From IMG/VR virus record IMGVR_UViG_3300049491_000624, positions 1 to 51,380 of that record: DNA of 51,380 nt; one strand, written 5' to 3'. This document shows positions 7,700-15,980 of the stretch, piece by piece (the first letter of the stretch is position 1; each line of letters opens with the position of its first letter). The stretch is from a virus. The position numbers and the translations under genes were made by a program. The notes under the pieces were generated by a model. It ran no database searches. It worked only from the letters and a program-made list of their open reading frames with translations, and was not told where the DNA came from.

Positions 7700-10522
7700 T
7701 CAGAAGAACACTAGCAGAGGCCCAAGGCCGTCCATTATCCCAAGGGACCGGCGCCCTATTCCAAGTGTGGTTGACTTTTTATAGATCTCAAACCGGAGCT
7801 TGATTGGGAAGGTCCCGTCTAGGATCCGGTGACTTCCGTGGAAGTCCTCCGCTTGCATCTCCCTCGTGTACTCCATCCAATACTCGTCATCGTCCTCGAA
7901 GCAGCATTCGATAGATCTAATGAACTCGTCTCCGCCTTCCGCAGCGGGGTCTAGCCAATAGATCTCAAGGATAAAGCAGTGATTTGGATCCGTTCGTGGG
8001 GCAGGGATGCCCGAGAACAAGCGGAAGATCACCCGAGATCTCCACTTGAAATAGAATCGAATGCTTTGATCTGAATCACGGCGAAGCCACCTGGATCTAG
8101 GTTTGAAGGGCTGCAAGGTCTGGGCTTGTGGCGAAATGGTCTGCGTGTTGTAGAGCAGTGCCGTTCCTAGGGCCATACCTCCGGGGAGACCCGCGAACAA
8201 CACTGGACGGTTGTAGTCCAGATTCTGGAGATCTCCAAAGTGCAGTGGAGTTGGGGAATCCAACAAGATAAATAGCTCATGGATAATATGAGTCCCCGCT
8301 CTATCTATCGTATCACGTCTTCCCCGGATAAGACCTTCGAGTCTGTAGAAGCCAGCACTGATCAAAGTGGCCGTGGTGAAGCTGACTACTTCTTTCCCGA
8401 TCAAGGCTAAGTTCTTTAGACCGCTGGCTACTGTCTCGGATGCGGCACTTTGCAAGAACATTGTAGCAGGGTTGGATAGTTGGATCTCAACAGAGTTGAA
8501 CGTGTCCCATGCAATATCATTCGCGTTTCCGAGTACGGTCTTCGTGAGCCCATACACTCCGGGGTTTACCTGGTCGTTGATATAAGTGAAGTTTGCTCCG
8601 TTGTCGATGCTCTTGTAGATCGACGTCGGCTTTGAGGAAGCTACGTCCCCAGGGAAGGCTGCATACACAACAGGAGGCGGCGGGGGAATGGCGACGTAGG
8701 TGTAGACGCCAAAACGTGTCGCGTCCCCTTGATACAAGGACGGAACGTCGAAGATATAAATGAACGACATCCCTGACGTGTTGGCAGGAGAAGGCGGGCT
8801 TGGATTCGAGTAGACTACCGGGTACGACTGAGCGTATCCGGACACGTCCTCTACAATACCCTCTATATCAAGGATGCCGTTCTGTCCTTTAGACGTCTTA
8901 TTTACTCGAAACCTAACGCTGTCCGGATCTTGTCCGGACATAGGCCAAGAGATGACATCTCCCGGAAGCACACTTGCGTACTTGATAGGAAGCTTGATCC
9001 TAATCTGATCGTGGTTGGTGTTTGCTGTCCAGAACATCTTACGAGCGAGGATTTGTGCCTCGTTGGCCGTAAGAACTAAGTCCGTACTTATCTTGATCGT
9101 TGTGTCTGCTACAACGTTTGCGGGCTTTAGTGAATAAGCCAACGATCCGGGCTGGTATTGATTCCCGGCATCCATGAAATCAAGGACAAAGCCCGTTGGA
9201 AGGTCGCGCCTGTCCGTGACCACAATCTCTTGTTTGTCGTACTCTGAAGATCCCTCTTCGTTTGCACCGACGTCCACGTACGGGATAGCTAGTGCTCCTA
9301 CGTCTTTACGTTGCACAAACTTTAGAATCGGACGAATGACTAATGTTATCGGATCTATAGAAAATGTCTCGAAAGCGTCCAGGAAGTACGTCTGCATTAG
9401 TTGACGCACCGTGCTTTGTAGCTGTTGTGGCCCTAAGACTGCAAAGCCATTGGTGTAGATGTCCTCTATGTCCGTTGTATCGACCTCAACCCCGATATTA
9501 GTGACACTCTTTTGCGTGATCTCGTATATGGTACGACCCACGGGCCGTACACTTTGATTCACTTCAAGGAGCGCCTCAAATCGAGGCAACGCCCCGCCAA
9601 ACTTGGTTAGATTGAAGTCGTAAAGCACGGCGTACGTGGTGCCCCTATAGGCCGGCCATACTCCCGCTAAGGAAGCATTGAAAAAGTAGTTATCTATTCC
9701 TGGATCGGGAAGTTGATCGTCTGTTCCCAGATAAAGTACAGGAGGTTGATCTAAGTACTGATCGTCTGTACTCAAGGAGGAGCTAGTAGACTCGAATGTC
9801 CAAGACCCTGCCGGATACGGAACTGCAACACCTCCCGGGTCAGGCGCCCGGCTGATATAAAAAGAAGCCACGTGCCACACGTCCGGATCGATGACATCAA
9901 AAGGCACCGCCGGAAATCCGCCATAGACGAGATTGGTGCCGGTATTAGCGGCCACCGGTCCCGTGATCGTGTATTCCGTTCCTTGTTCCATATCTGGATA
10001 GGGTCCTGCCGCCGGCCACCAGAAATAGACCATGTTCCAGACCGTACCGGATGATCCTCCATCATCTAAAGTGCCTACCGTGATGTGATCCACGTTGGAA
10101 GTTTGGATATTCGGATCCCATCCAAACTTCGAGTAGAAGATATCTCCATTAGCCATCAGCGATCCGATATCGTAAACAGCAGATCTGGCTAGAGCTAGCA
10201 CGATCGTAGCCGTGTATTTATAAGTCGTGGATCCTTCAGCTTTGCCTTTGGAGGATGCAGATACCGATCGTTCTGTTATTTGTGACATGAAGATAACTTG
10301 AGCAGGCACCCGAACTATTCTCCCGTAAGCGACGGGCGCGGGGTTGCCTTGGTCCGCGATTGGATTGCGGACCAACTCTGGCCTAGGGCGAGGAGGCGTT
10401 AGTGCCCGTTGAATGAAGATCGAAGCGGCGGTGTCAATAGCGGCGCCGACTAGCGCTCCCACTGCTCCACCTACTCCGGGATAGATTGCGTTCCCTACGA
10501 CTCCGAGGACTAACGTTGCCAC
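7700..10522 (-). CDS. Tail tip protein (central fibre / TipJ-like)
   Basis: 940 residues. A hydrophobic glycine-rich N-terminus is followed by PRPELVRNPIADQGNPAPVAYGR, the start typical of lambda J-like tip proteins, then beta-rich hub domains. A proline-rich stretch lies near residue 610. Order (tape measure, DUF2460, DUF2163, NlpC/P60, tip) matches lambda-like and gene-transfer-agent tails. The start is GTG with an AAAGG immediately abutting it, too close for a normal ribosome-binding site; the opposite-strand HNH gene now separates it from the NlpC/P60 gene and may have displaced the original site. Confidence 0.8.
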   Translation of the reverse strand: MATLVLGVVGNAIYPGVGGAVGALVGAAIDTAASIFIQRALTPPRPRPELVRNPIADQGNPAPVAYGRIVRVPAQVIFMSQITERSVSASSKGKAEGSTTYKYTATIVLALARSAVYDIGSLMANGDIFYSKFGWDPNIQTSNVDHITVGTLDDGGSSGTVWNMVYFWWPAAGPYPDMEQGTEYTITGPVAANTGTNLVYGGFPAVPFDVIDPDVWHVASFYISRAPDPGGVAVPYPAGSWTFESTSSSLSTDDQYLDQPPVLYLGTDDQLPDPGIDNYFFNASLAGVWPAYRGTTYAVLYDFNLTKFGGALPRFEALLEVNQSVRPVGRTIYEITQKSVTNIGVEVDTTDIEDIYTNGFAVLGPQQLQSTVRQLMQTYFLDAFETFSIDPITLVIRPILKFVQRKDVGALAIPYVDVGANEEGSSEYDKQEIVVTDRRDLPTGFVLDFMDAGNQYQPGSLAYSLKPANVVADTTIKISTDLVLTANEAQILARKMFWTANTNHDQIRIKLPIKYASVLPGDVISWPMSGQDPDSVRFRVNKTSKGQNGILDIEGIVEDVSGYAQSYPVVYSNPSPPSPANTSGMSFIYIFDVPSLYQGDATRFGVYTYVAIPPPPPVVYAAFPGDVASSKPTSIYKSIDNGANFTYINDQVNPGVYGLTKTVLGNANDIAWDTFNSVEIQLSNPATMFLQSAASETVASGLKNLALIGKEVVSFTTATLISAGFYRLEGLIRGRRDTIDRAGTHIIHELFILLDSPTPLHFGDLQNLDYNRPVLFAGLPGGMALGTALLYNTQTISPQAQTLQPFKPRSRWLRRDSDQSIRFYFKWRSRVIFRLFSGIPAPRTDPNHCFILEIYWLDPAAEGGDEFIRSIECCFEDDDEYWMEYTREMQAEDFHGSHRILDGTFPIKLRFEIYKKSTTLGIGRRSLGIMDGLGPLLVFF

Positions 10523-10534
10523 CTTTGTATTTAT

Positions 10535-10561
10535 TGTGTAAAGTCCTTGACTGTTTACACA
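10535..10561. repeat. 8-bp inverted repeat between HNH and tail tip genes
   Basis: Perfect arms TGTGTAAA (10535-10542) and TTTACACA (10554-10561), 11-base spacer. It lies between two divergent starts, 12 bases before the tail-tip GTG and 20 before the HNH ATG, so an operator or hairpin affecting either is plausible. No T tail. Confidence 0.5.
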
Positions 10562-10581
10562 CTCCTTGCTACCATCTTACC

Positions 10582-11466
10582 ATGGAACCCAAGCGAGAGA
10601 ACGGTCAACGCGCGCCCCTCTACCACCTCTACAGGTCAATCCACGCTCGCTGCTACAATCCCGATGTGCCCGCTTACGCCACAACCGGAGGCGTAGGCAT
10701 TGGCGTATCCGAGTCCTGGCGTAAGTCCTTCGACACGTTCGTGAGGGACATGGGCCACCCACCAAGCCCTGAGCACGAGCTTCGCAGGATAGATCCAGAT
10801 GGTGGATTCGATAAGTTCAACTGCAAGTGGATGCTACGCAAGGAGGCCGTAAGTGCTAACGCTCATCTCGTGACCATTGACGGGGTTACGCAAAGTCATG
10901 CGGCATGGGCAAAGTCCGTGGGCATAACGCCCGCAGCGCTCTGCAAGCGCCTCAAGAAGGGGGTGTCCTTTGAAGAGGCGCTTAGCTTCAAGTCCGGGGA
11001 GAGGCCCAACGTGCTATCTGGAAAGGATCATCCTAGATACAAGCACGGGATGAGCGAAAGTGCCGTGTACGCGGTATGGACAATGATGATCCAACGCTGC
11101 ACAAATCCAAACAACGCGGCCTACCGCAACTACGGGGGCAGGGGAATCAAAATCTGCGCCGATTGGCTAGAACGTTTCGAGTACTTCCTTGAGGACATGG
11201 GCGAGCCCCCAGAAGGCCACGAGTTAGATCGAACAGACAACGATGGGCCTTATTCAAAAGAGAACTGCCACTGGATCCCCGCGGCAGACCAGGCGTCCAA
11301 CAAGAGGTCCAACCGACTGATCTGGATAGGAGGTGAGTCCGCAATCCTAGCGCGCTGGCTAGAAATGTATGGGACTCGCCGCGAAACGTTCTACAAAAGG
11401 CTGAACCGTGGCTGGACCATTGAGCAAGCCATCACCTACGGCAAGCGGCCTCATTGGGAAGCTTAG
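10582..11466 (+). CDS. HNH homing endonuclease, two tandem units
   Basis: 294 residues on the opposite strand to all surrounding tail genes. Two similar halves each have a YxxWxxMxxRC-like helix, an HNH-type motif and a helix-turn-helix-like segment. The second unit has HELDRTDNDGPYSKENCHW; the first has HELRRIDPDGGFDKFNCKW, where the D after HEL is R, so it may be inactive. The ATG at 10582 was chosen over an upstream in-frame start because TACCAT lies six bases before it and the earlier residues do not fit the family. It sits between two tail genes, overlapping the NlpC/P60 stop by 4 bases, as free-standing homing endonucleases do. No intron is visible. Confidence 0.85.
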   Translation: MEPKRENGQRAPLYHLYRSIHARCYNPDVPAYATTGGVGIGVSESWRKSFDTFVRDMGHPPSPEHELRRIDPDGGFDKFNCKWMLRKEAVSANAHLVTIDGVTQSHAAWAKSVGITPAALCKRLKKGVSFEEALSFKSGERPNVLSGKDHPRYKHGMSESAVYAVWTMMIQRCTNPNNAAYRNYGGRGIKICADWLERFEYFLEDMGEPPEGHELDRTDNDGPYSKENCHWIPAADQASNKRSNRLIWIGGESAILARWLEMYGTRRETFYKRLNRGWTIEQAITYGKRPHWEA

Positions 11467-12119
11467 TGGGCGCAGGTCTTGTGGAAGCGCACCGGGAAGC
11501 GCTTGGTGTACTTGTCGGGGTTCTCGAGGACGCACTTCTCACAAGGCACGTGGGGATGCAGTGTCGAGTGTGTGGACTTGACTACACGAGACGGCCTAAA
11601 CCGAAAGCTGGCGTAGATCCTTTTGATCCAAGCTTCTGAGAAGTCTTGCTCAACGATTGATCTAGTTGCCATCGCTGGATTAGAATGAACGATCGTCTTG
11701 CCCGCAAAGACCGCTAGGTGTTGCGGATAGTCCGCGTGCTTGATCGAAAGCAAAACTACGTCTCCCGGAAGCATGTCCGCCGGCGAGATCTCGTTCATAC
11801 AGCTACGCATATGGACATAGAGTGCTTGCCCTCCGCAGTTTGCTAGATCGTAGTGCCGATCTAGATCTAGCCAAAAGAGATCTAACCTCTTTGCGATCTC
11901 TATCATCATGCCTCCACAATCCGTAGAGGCTCCGCTTCGGGCATTGAGTTGAAACGTAGTGCCTACCAGCGCCCTAGCCTCTCGCAGGACGTTTGCGTTC
12001 TGGGCTGGCACCTCAACGCGCTTCAGCTCCGGTTGCGCTCCTGGAGACGTGCGCACGGATTGCCACGGGGAAGATACAGATGGGCGGGTCAGACTTATCG
12101 TGTTTGGAATGAACGCCAT
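11463..12119 (-). CDS. NlpC/P60-type tail tip peptidase
   Basis: 218 residues. An NlpC/P60 cysteine peptidase domain covers about 40-180: catalytic C68 in STDCGG and a histidine at H134 in PQHLAVF. Members in this position (after DUF2163, before the tip protein) cut cell-wall peptide during DNA entry. The C-terminus adds a probable zinc site with C193-x2-C196 and HKTC at 213-216, an extra not usual in the family. It has an AGGAGG ribosome-binding site. A lysis function is less likely because of its place in the tail block. Confidence 0.8.
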   Translation of the reverse strand: MAFIPNTISLTRPSVSSPWQSVRTSPGAQPELKRVEVPAQNANVLREARALVGTTFQLNARSGASTDCGGMMIEIAKRLDLFWLDLDRHYDLANCGGQALYVHMRSCMNEISPADMLPGDVVLLSIKHADYPQHLAVFAGKTIVHSNPAMATRSIVEQDFSEAWIKRIYASFRFRPSRVVKSTHSTLHPHVPCEKCVLENPDKYTKRFPVRFHKTCAH

Positions 12120-12127
12120 AAGGCCTC

Positions 12128-13036
12128 CTAGAACTTCGTGGGTACGCCTTTGGATCCCGCGTCCCCACCGGGAATGAACGGCTCGCCTTGGAAGTTGACC
12201 ACGTTGTTGAACTTGTCACGACACGTGTACACCGTCTTATCGCATCCCGGATAGAGCGTCATGGACGTGCCTATGGTCAGTGGGTAAGGCATTCGCTCTT
12301 GCAGAAACACCTCTGCCACGTTGGCACCAAGGTAGTTCCATTGTTTGATATTTCCTATTCTCCCTGCGTTAGGTCCGTCAATGAATAGAACCTTGCCGTC
12401 GTTTGCCCAGTTAGTAACTGCGAACGATCCAAAGGCATCACACTTGAACTGATGACGGTTGGTCTCCCCCGTGTACACGAAGGTCACGAAGCTTCCTCGC
12501 ACGTGGCCACTAGTCTGCAAGTTGCATTTCCTGGATCCTACATCGAACAACTCTGATCGGCACAAGGGGCCCCAATACTCGCCCACGTTGTCCTCATAGA
12601 TGTAGCTAAGGCCTTGGCAGTCGATCCGCCAGAGGCTTCCGTCCATTGTAGCGGATTTGATAAAGTACCGTGTGAAGTGGATCGGGGCTAGCCAAGGCGT
12701 ACGCCAGTCAACAAGGTACTCGTCCAAATAAGCGCCCACGAGCGCGCCGTTACGGATCTCAGTTTGCGTGAGCCCGTCTCCCGTGTCCAGCACGGCAAAT
12801 CCCTTGAACTCTTTGTTTGAAGCCTCGAGCGTGGCAAGGGCATCGCGAGCAGTGGTGTCCCCGCCCTGCGCTGGCGTGTAGGTTTCATTATCAAACAGAA
12901 CTAGGTTTTGCGGGTACTCCGTCCATCGGAAGATCCGGTTGTCGAACTGCAAGGACAGCTTCCAGCAATAGGCGTGAAAGTGCTGCCGTGCGCTGGTCAA
13001 CTCCCATCTTGAACTAGGAAGGATTGTCGTGCTCAT
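12128..13036 (-). CDS. DUF2163 tail tip (hub) protein
   Basis: 302 residues. The N-terminus (HFHAYCWKLSL, then FTEYP-like and YTPAQG) and the central ARYLVDWRTP/GxLxR region match the DUF2163/TIGR02218 family of distal tail proteins, including CRSELFDVGSRKCNL, the usual paired-cysteine segment (CrxxLgdxrCxv). It works at the tail tip between the DUF2460 protein and the NlpC/P60 protein, with the usual order kept except for two extra genes. The start overlaps the stop of the upstream gene by 4 bases. Confidence 0.85.
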   Translation of the reverse strand: MSTTILPSSRWELTSARQHFHAYCWKLSLQFDNRIFRWTEYPQNLVLFDNETYTPAQGGDTTARDALATLEASNKEFKGFAVLDTGDGLTQTEIRNGALVGAYLDEYLVDWRTPWLAPIHFTRYFIKSATMDGSLWRIDCQGLSYIYEDNVGEYWGPLCRSELFDVGSRKCNLQTSGHVRGSFVTFVYTGETNRHQFKCDAFGSFAVTNWANDGKVLFIDGPNAGRIGNIKQWNYLGANVAEVFLQERMPYPLTIGTSMTLYPGCDKTVYTCRDKFNNVVNFQGEPFIPGGDAGSKGVPTKF

Positions 13037-13698
13037 AGTTCGATCTCGCTAGGAAGCGTCTTTTGCTCGTAGCCACAAGTAGCCATCTTGACCCGAACGT
13101 CCTCGGGAAGATTGATCAGCACTTCGTATAGTCCAGCCGATGCTCCGTTAGGCTGCACAAGTGCGTCAAGCTGTCCTTGGATCTTGTTAGCCCAATACTC
13201 TGTTTGTAACTGCCGACGGTGCTTGGGGTCTGCAAGGTCCCCGGCAAGTGGGCGGGCTTTGCGGGCCATAGCCAGCAAGAACTTGAACTCGTATTGAACG
13301 TTACGCAGACGATGCACCAAAGCATCGATCCTCCGAAGAAGAGCTTCCCTATCAAGCTGTAGTTGCAACCTGCGAAGAGGTGTACGAAACAAGTCCCCTA
13401 GGAACGCCAGGCGGCTCCGTGGGGCGTCCCGCTCGGCTACAGCCAGCAGGTACTCCGCCCGCACTGTATGCCACGCGTCGTGGCGCACACGGAGTTCTAG
13501 GGAGAGCTGTCGGAGCGTTCCCCAAATCGTTCCGTGCGCGTTCTGGCGAATGATAAAGTTCTCGATCTGGATGTCATCGTGCCTATCCGGAACTTCCGTG
13601 CATAGGTTCCAGACAAACAGATCGTCAACTGGAGCTAGATCTATAAAATCTAGCCAAGCTGCGTCCAGTGATTCTGTTGGTGGTGTCTGTTGGTCCAT
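13033..13698 (-). CDS. Hypothetical tail-region protein, helical
   Basis: 221 residues, not recognised. Long charged helices fill residues 60-180 and may form a coiled coil. It overlaps the upstream gene by 49 bases in another frame and the DUF2163 gene by 4, so it is in the tail operon. It is one of two genes inserted between DUF2460 and DUF2163 relative to the usual order. Confidence 0.7.
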   Translation of the reverse strand: MDQQTPPTESLDAAWLDFIDLAPVDDLFVWNLCTEVPDRHDDIQIENFIIRQNAHGTIWGTLRQLSLELRVRHDAWHTVRAEYLLAVAERDAPRSRLAFLGDLFRTPLRRLQLQLDREALLRRIDALVHRLRNVQYEFKFLLAMARKARPLAGDLADPKHRRQLQTEYWANKIQGQLDALVQPNGASAGLYEVLINLPEDVRVKMATCGYEQKTLPSEIEL

Positions 13699-14981
13699 AC
13701 ATCTGTCCGAAGTACCGCGCTGACTTGCGTGTATTGATCGTAGTAGTACGTGGCCGGGTTGGCGGCCTCGTTGATCGCGTTAGCGCGGCCCATGCCATAG
13801 TAGGCTCGACTCCGGACTAGTGTTGTCGAGAAGCCCATAGCTCCGTGATAGAAAACCGGCTGAACTAGACTAGGCAGAGTTACCCACGCCGAAGAGTTCA
13901 CCATGTCCATCTTTTGGTGAAACGCCGTAGGACCTAAGGCTCCGTTGTGAAAAGTGGCCCCTCCGCAGTTGTGATGCTCCCCTAGCAACTCGACAAGGTG
14001 CGCCCTGTACCAGTTTCCAGACGGCACGTCGATCACACGAGTAGACGTATCAAAAAGTGGCGCGTAAAAGAAGAAGGGCGTGAATGTAGCGTAGCCTGGA
14101 ACCGGCGTACCCTCGTGCGCAGATACAAGACACCCCACGGGTCCACGATCCGCAGACCCAGAGGCTGTACACCATGACCAGTCTATCCAACTTGGGGTTG
14201 TTCCAACATAGATCGCGTTGGTGTCCGAACGGTAACGGTCTATGATATTGGAGTAGCTCCCTCCGGAGTTCTTTCCAAAGCAAAGGTGATCCCTTTGCGC
14301 CGTGATAGTTCCATCGGAAGGTGGAGGCACGCGGCAAAACGCCACGTCCGTTCCATCGGCGGACCCTCCGGTGTTTTCGGTTGTAGTCGTACTGAGCGCG
14401 TAGCTGTAGACCGTCGTTCCCGCTCGGATATAAGACCTAGATCCGGAGAAGGAGGCGCCTGCTTCTCGTGCGTCAAAAGTCAGAGCCGTGTCTGCCGTCC
14501 AAACGTTCAGCGAAGGGTTGTACTTCGTGACAAGGTTAGGGTTGTCCCCGCCCATGCCAAAGGAGGCTACGTAAGGACTTGCGGGCGGGGTGGTAACTAC
14601 GGCCGACTTGGCGCACCACGTCCACATGCCCGCTACCGTTGTGTTATCCACAAGACCTAACGTGATCGTTAGAGGTAGCTGCCCCGCGGTCCAAGTGAGC
14701 ACTAGGGATCCGGCCGCGTCCTGTACACGGAACCCGTTGCTGGTAGGCGACCCCTCGACGATCAATACAAGGACAGGCCATCCACATTGGAGTCCCGTAG
14801 CATCCGGTAGGTGGTACGTAGCAGGACCAACGCCCGCCGTATCGTTTACATAGATCCGAATAACCCTAGGCGTCAGCACCCTATCCGCTATGCTTGTCTG
14901 TGAAGGGTGGTAGAGGTTTCCGCCGTCGTCCACGGTCTGCCTAACGGATCCACCAAAGTACGTGACTGGCTTGTAGGTCAT
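13650..14981 (-). CDS. Tail-associated beta-propeller-like protein
   Basis: 443 residues from the ATG at 14981, which overlaps the DUF2460 stop by ATGA; an in-frame ATG 12 bases earlier is less likely. An N-terminal domain of about 130 residues resembles phage fibre stem modules. Residues from about 145 have spaced repeats such as NPSLNVWTADTALTFDAREAG that resemble kelch-type blades. This suggests a receptor- or sugar-binding tail-tip protein, by inference only. Its 3' end overlaps the next gene by 49 bases. Confidence 0.65.
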   Translation of the reverse strand: MTYKPVTYFGGSVRQTVDDGGNLYHPSQTSIADRVLTPRVIRIYVNDTAGVGPATYHLPDATGLQCGWPVLVLIVEGSPTSNGFRVQDAAGSLVLTWTAGQLPLTITLGLVDNTTVAGMWTWCAKSAVVTTPPASPYVASFGMGGDNPNLVTKYNPSLNVWTADTALTFDAREAGASFSGSRSYIRAGTTVYSYALSTTTTENTGGSADGTDVAFCRVPPPSDGTITAQRDHLCFGKNSGGSYSNIIDRYRSDTNAIYVGTTPSWIDWSWCTASGSADRGPVGCLVSAHEGTPVPGYATFTPFFFYAPLFDTSTRVIDVPSGNWYRAHLVELLGEHHNCGGATFHNGALGPTAFHQKMDMVNSSAWVTLPSLVQPVFYHGAMGFSTTLVRSRAYYGMGRANAINEAANPATYYYDQYTQVSAVLRTDVWTNRHHQQNHWTQLG

Positions 14982-15979
14982 GAAATGATCCACTCCAGGA
15001 CGCCGGAAGCGTTAGGCGCTAGCCAGAGCGTGGCACACGTCTTTGGGGCTACGGTTGCCTTGAGGGTCCCCTCTTCGTCGTAGATCCCAATAGACAGCGA
15101 GGCGTGAGCGTTGAATACGATAAAGTGAGGGCCTCCTGCCTTAGCTACTGCTGCTGCGATGCCTGTCGTACTCGGTAATACAACTCCGCATCCGGACGAG
15201 TTCGGGGTGCAGTGCCAGACGCGGCCATTTAGCTGAGTAAGCCTTGGCCTGGAGTATGAAACTAGATCCTGGTGAATACCTCCGCCCATCGGGTAATCTT
15301 GCGACCAATCGTAGTTCGTAACGTCCTCTATCAAAGAGACGTTAGGTAGCTCGCCTACGTCGGTCCCGTGCAGGGCTACCTGAAATAGGTTGTCCACGTC
15401 CTTCTCGAAACGGCACCTCACGTAGTGCTCGTAACCACATTGCACGTTTGTGATCGAGACCACCGCTGGCGGAAGAGTTACATCTATCGTTCCCTCTAGA
15501 GCGTTCACGGTCCAGTAGGTTCCGGGCGCGTACTGAACTCCATTGATCGCGCACTTGACCGTGCTTGTGATCACGTGGGGAACGTGCTGCTGAACAACTT
15601 GAGATCCGAAGCTATACGCCTTGCGAATCAGCCAGCGGTTGTTAGTCCTATCTTCGCAGTTCTGGTCGAACGCACTTACCGTGTAAGCGGCCCCTTCACC
15701 AGCAACGCCATCAAGTGTCGAGGCGTAGTCGAACCAGTCCTTGAACAGGAAGGAGTTTAGCGACCCCTTGGCGACGGCGATGTAGAAGTTGTAAAGCTGA
15801 TAGAGTTGCTCTCGCTCCCAAAGATTCAAGTTGACCGTGTAGCGACGACGCCCAAGTGGATTGCGAGCAAGCCTGTACTCCGCAAAGCTCTCTAGATTGA
15901 CGATACGCGTATCGAAAGATCTACCAAAAGAGGATCCTTGCGAGAAGAAAGTGGGCATCACTTCGTTGATAAAAGACAT
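14978..15979 (-). CDS. DUF2460 distal tail protein
   Basis: 333 residues. The N-terminal half (FSQGSSFGRSFDTRIV, then NLWEREQLYQLYNFYIAVAK and FLFKDWFDY) matches the DUF2460/TIGR02217 distal tail family, the ring between tail tube and tip. This family is usually about 200 residues, so roughly 120 C-terminal residues are an extension, likely beta-rich. It follows the tape measure gene by one base, its usual place. Confidence 0.85.
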   Translation of the reverse strand: MSFINEVMPTFFSQGSSFGRSFDTRIVNLESFAEYRLARNPLGRRRYTVNLNLWEREQLYQLYNFYIAVAKGSLNSFLFKDWFDYASTLDGVAGEGAAYTVSAFDQNCEDRTNNRWLIRKAYSFGSQVVQQHVPHVITSTVKCAINGVQYAPGTYWTVNALEGTIDVTLPPAVVSITNVQCGYEHYVRCRFEKDVDNLFQVALHGTDVGELPNVSLIEDVTNYDWSQDYPMGGGIHQDLVSYSRPRLTQLNGRVWHCTPNSSGCGVVLPSTTGIAAAVAKAGGPHFIVFNAHASLSIGIYDEEGTLKATVAPKTCATLWLAPNASGVLEWIIS

Positions 15980-15980
15980 A

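Noticed and set aside
11463-12119. NlpC/P60 protein as the endolysin
   Set aside because: Its place between DUF2163 and tail-tip genes is that of a tail peptidase; the 31766-32206 gene is a better lysis candidate.
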